Shown here: piece by piece, positions 62,537 through 64,000 of the stretch
Numbering within the stretch: the first letter of the stretch is position 1
Layout of the letters: the number at the start of each line of letters is the position of its first letter
Notes under the pieces: generated by a model
Told to the model about the DNA's origin: nothing
Database searches by the model: none
What the model saw: only the letters and a program-made list of their open reading frames with translations
Translations under genes and position numbers: made by a program
Origin: Terriglobia bacterium
Lineage (GTDB): Bacteria; Acidobacteriota; Terriglobia; Acidiferrales; UBA7541
Reading direction: 5' to 3'
DNA: 64,000 nt
Assembly: GCA_020073705.1 (NCBI GenBank)
Contig: JAIQES010000021.1
Location: 36,219 to 100,218 of the forward strand

Positions 62537-64000
62537 CTAGGGTGTGGGGATCGTCGCCGAAACCTGATTCGAATATGTGCTCTCCACGTTGCTAGAATCG
62601 ACCGACGTAATGACGTAGTAGTACGTCTGACCAGCCTGGACGGTGGAGTCCGTATATTGAGTCGTTGTCACCAATGTGGAATTCAGCTTCGTGTACGGCC
62701 CACCTGAGACCGTGGAGCGGTACACGTTGTATCCAGCCACAGTGGATGTGCTGGCAGTCCAATCCAATGTCACGGAATGGGAAACCGGCTGGACCCCCGT
62801 CCCCAAAAGAGAAATTGTCGCGGGCGAGTTGGTGGCATTGCTGGCCACGGTGACGCTCCCCGTTATGCTCGCTGCTGCCGCCGGAGTAAAGGTCACATTC
62901 AGCGTCGCGGTTTGCGCCGGAGTCAAAATCTGTCCCGTGGAAACTCCGCTCGCAGTGAATCCGGCTCCGGAGAGGCTGACATTCGAAACAGTGACGTTTG
63001 AATTCCCGGCATTCGTAAGTGTCACACTCAGTATGCTGCTGCTGCCGATGTTGACATTCCCGAAGCTCAGGCTTGTCGTGCTGGCATTGAGCAGGAATGT
63101 TGCGGCGTTCACCGTGAGTGTGGCGGCGCTGCTGGTCACGTTGCCTGCACTGTTCGTCACTGTCACCGTGAATTGGGCGCCGTTGTCCGAAGATGTTGTG
63201 GCCGGGGTCGTATAGGACGTTGAGGTCGCGCCACTGATTGCCGTCCCATTCTTCTTCCATTGATAAGTGAGAGTGGCCGTGCCTGTTGCGGCTACAGTGA
63301 AGGTCGCGGTCTGGCCCGCGGTGACGGTCCGGCTGGCTGGCTGCGTCGTGATGGACGGAGCTACGTTCACGGTCAGTGTAGCGGCGCTGCTGGTCACGTT
63401 GCCGGTGCTGTTTGTCACTGTCACCGTGAATTGGGCGCCGTTGTCCGAAGATGTTGTGGCCGGGGTCGTATAGGACGTTGAGGTCGCGCCACTGATTGCC
63501 GTCCCATTCTTCTTCCATTGATAAGTGAGAGTGGCCGTGCCTGTTGCGGCCACCGTGAAGGTCGCGGTTTGGCCCGCGGTGACGATCTGGCTGGCCGGCT
63601 GCGTCGTGATAGACGGAGCCACCGGTCCAGCAGAGACGGTGAGGGTGGCGGCATTGCTAGTCACATTACCTATGCTGTTCGTCACTGTCACCGTGAATTG
63701 GGCGCCGTTGTCCGACGATGTTGTGGCCGGGGTTGTATAGGACGTTGAGGTCGCGCCACTGATTGCCGTCCCATTCTTCTTCCATTGATAGGCGAGAGGC
63801 GCCGTACCTGTTGCGGCCACCGTGAAGGTCGCGGTCTGGCCCGCGGTGACGGTCTGGCTGCCCGGCTGCGTTGTAATGGAAAGTGCTGGCACGCCGGTTC
63901 CGCTGAGGGAAAGGGAAAGCGGCGAATTCGACGCGTCACTGGCTGCAGCGATGCTGCCAGTAACGCTTCCGGCCGCTTGCGGCGCGAATTGGACCTGGAA
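62537..64000 (-). CDS. Surface protein with Ig-like repeats, 5' truncated by window edge
   Basis: The reading frame runs off the right edge: upstream of the track start at 63892 it continues as GSVTGSIAAASDASNSPLSL..SGTGV, the end of a choice-of-anchor-D domain. Then follow three near-identical Ig-like repeats (63104-63886), each with ITTQPxSxTVTAGQTATFTV and YQWKKNGTAISGATSTSYTTP, another choice-of-anchor-D domain (FLLNASTTSLSFGNVNIGSSS), and a fibronectin type III-like end (VTLDWTASTSTVAGYNVYRST). The true start lies outside. Such proteins are secreted adhesin- or matrix-like proteins. Confidence 0.85.
   Translation of the reverse strand, partial: FQVQFAPQAAGSVTGSIAAASDASNSPLSLSLSGTGVPALSITTQPGSQTVTAGQTATFTVAATGTAPLAYQWKKNGTAISGATSTSYTTPATTSSDNGAQFTVTVTNSIGNVTSNAATLTVSAGPVAPSITTQPASQIVTAGQTATFTVAATGTATLTYQWKKNGTAISGATSTSYTTPATTSSDNGAQFTVTVTNSTGNVTSSAATLTVNVAPSITTQPASRTVTAGQTATFTVAATGTATLTYQWKKNGTAISGATSTSYTTPATTSSDNGAQFTVTVTNSAGNVTSSAATLTVNAATFLLNASTTSLSFGNVNIGSSSILSVTLTNAGNSNVTVSNVSLSGAGFTASGVSTGQILTPAQTATLNVTFTPAAAASITGSVTVASNATNSPATISLLGTGVQPVSHSVTLDWTASTSTVAGYNVYRSTVSGGPYTKLNSTLVTTTQYTDSTVQAGQTYYYVITSVDSSNVESTYSNQVSATIPTP
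63104..63886 (-). repeat. Three tandem Ig-like coding repeats
   Basis: Unit of about 258 bases (86 residues), the first unit slightly longer. Units two and three are nearly identical in DNA over the YQWKKNGT..DNGAQF stretch, implying recent duplication or gene conversion. The units begin near 63886, 63619 and 63361. Confidence 0.85.

Noticed and set aside
63104-63886. Regular repeats as a possible CRISPR array
   Set aside because: Unit is 258 bases, in frame, encodes Ig-like domains and has no short repeat-spacer pattern; no cas genes are present.

Overview
The window looks like a chromosomal segment of an acidobacterium (Acidobacteriota) or a close soil relative. This is inferred from gene content: S46 dipeptidyl-peptidase, TPR/carboxypeptidase-regulatory-domain protein, Ig-like plus choice-of-anchor-D surface protein, Wza/BY-kinase exopolysaccharide locus, and REP-like GTCATTCCGA elements. 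No 16S gene or taxonomic search was available. The DNA is GC-rich, most operons use ATGA/GTGA stop-start overlaps, and several genes start with GTG or TTG.

1-17.5 kb: a surface polysaccharide locus. A plus-strand membrane glycosyltransferase (cut by the left edge) meets a long minus-strand operon running from wza (17407) to a GT4 glycosyltransferase (1338). The order is wza export protein, Wzc-type tyrosine kinase, sugar epimerase, GT2-methyltransferase fusion, membrane protein, Wzm/Wzt ABC exporter, methyltransferases, CDP-paratose-epimerase-like protein and glycosyltransferases. A promoter with perfect -35 and -10 hexamers precedes wza. An epimerase relic (6681-6794) and a 57-codon coupled small ORF (2543-2716) are hidden in it.

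17.5-27.6 kb: an O-antigen-ligase-like protein and a TPR protein, then a compact minus-strand operon: an unannotated 57-codon Cys-containing peptide gene (25078-25251, TTG start, absent from the ORF track), an S26-type peptidase, an HprK-like kinase, a PqqD-like protein, a radical SAM/SPASM enzyme and a nucleotidyltransferase-methyltransferase fusion. I read this as a RiPP (ribosomally made, modified peptide) system related to the poorly understood HPr-rel-A type gene sets, and it is the best candidate for an undescribed system here. A second small ORF and an ABC exporter pair are divergent from it.

27.7-41.3 kb: a TPR protein, queuosine genes (queC and a queD-queE fusion), a DinG-like helicase, a type II restriction-modification module with a 9-9-9 bp inverted-repeat operator, polA (leaderless-looking, proofreading lost), a rhodanese, tRNA-Asn, an acyltransferase running antisense into the tRNA, and an IS4 remnant.

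41.3-56 kb: uvrA followed by accessory genes. The last codons of uvrA recur twice downstream (46925-46988 and 55875-55937), bracketing two cassettes: a nucleoside-phosphorylase/winged-helix pair with a thioredoxin-like protein; and an MFS transporter, amidase-signature protein, S46 peptidase and flavoprotein-SRPBCC fusion. This suggests repeated insertion or exchange at the uvrA 3' end.

56-64 kb: a Crp/Fnr regulator with ric (ytfE) and nnrS (nitrosative stress), a CPBP protease, mtnA, a secreted NHL beta-propeller, and an Ig-repeat surface protein cut by the right edge.
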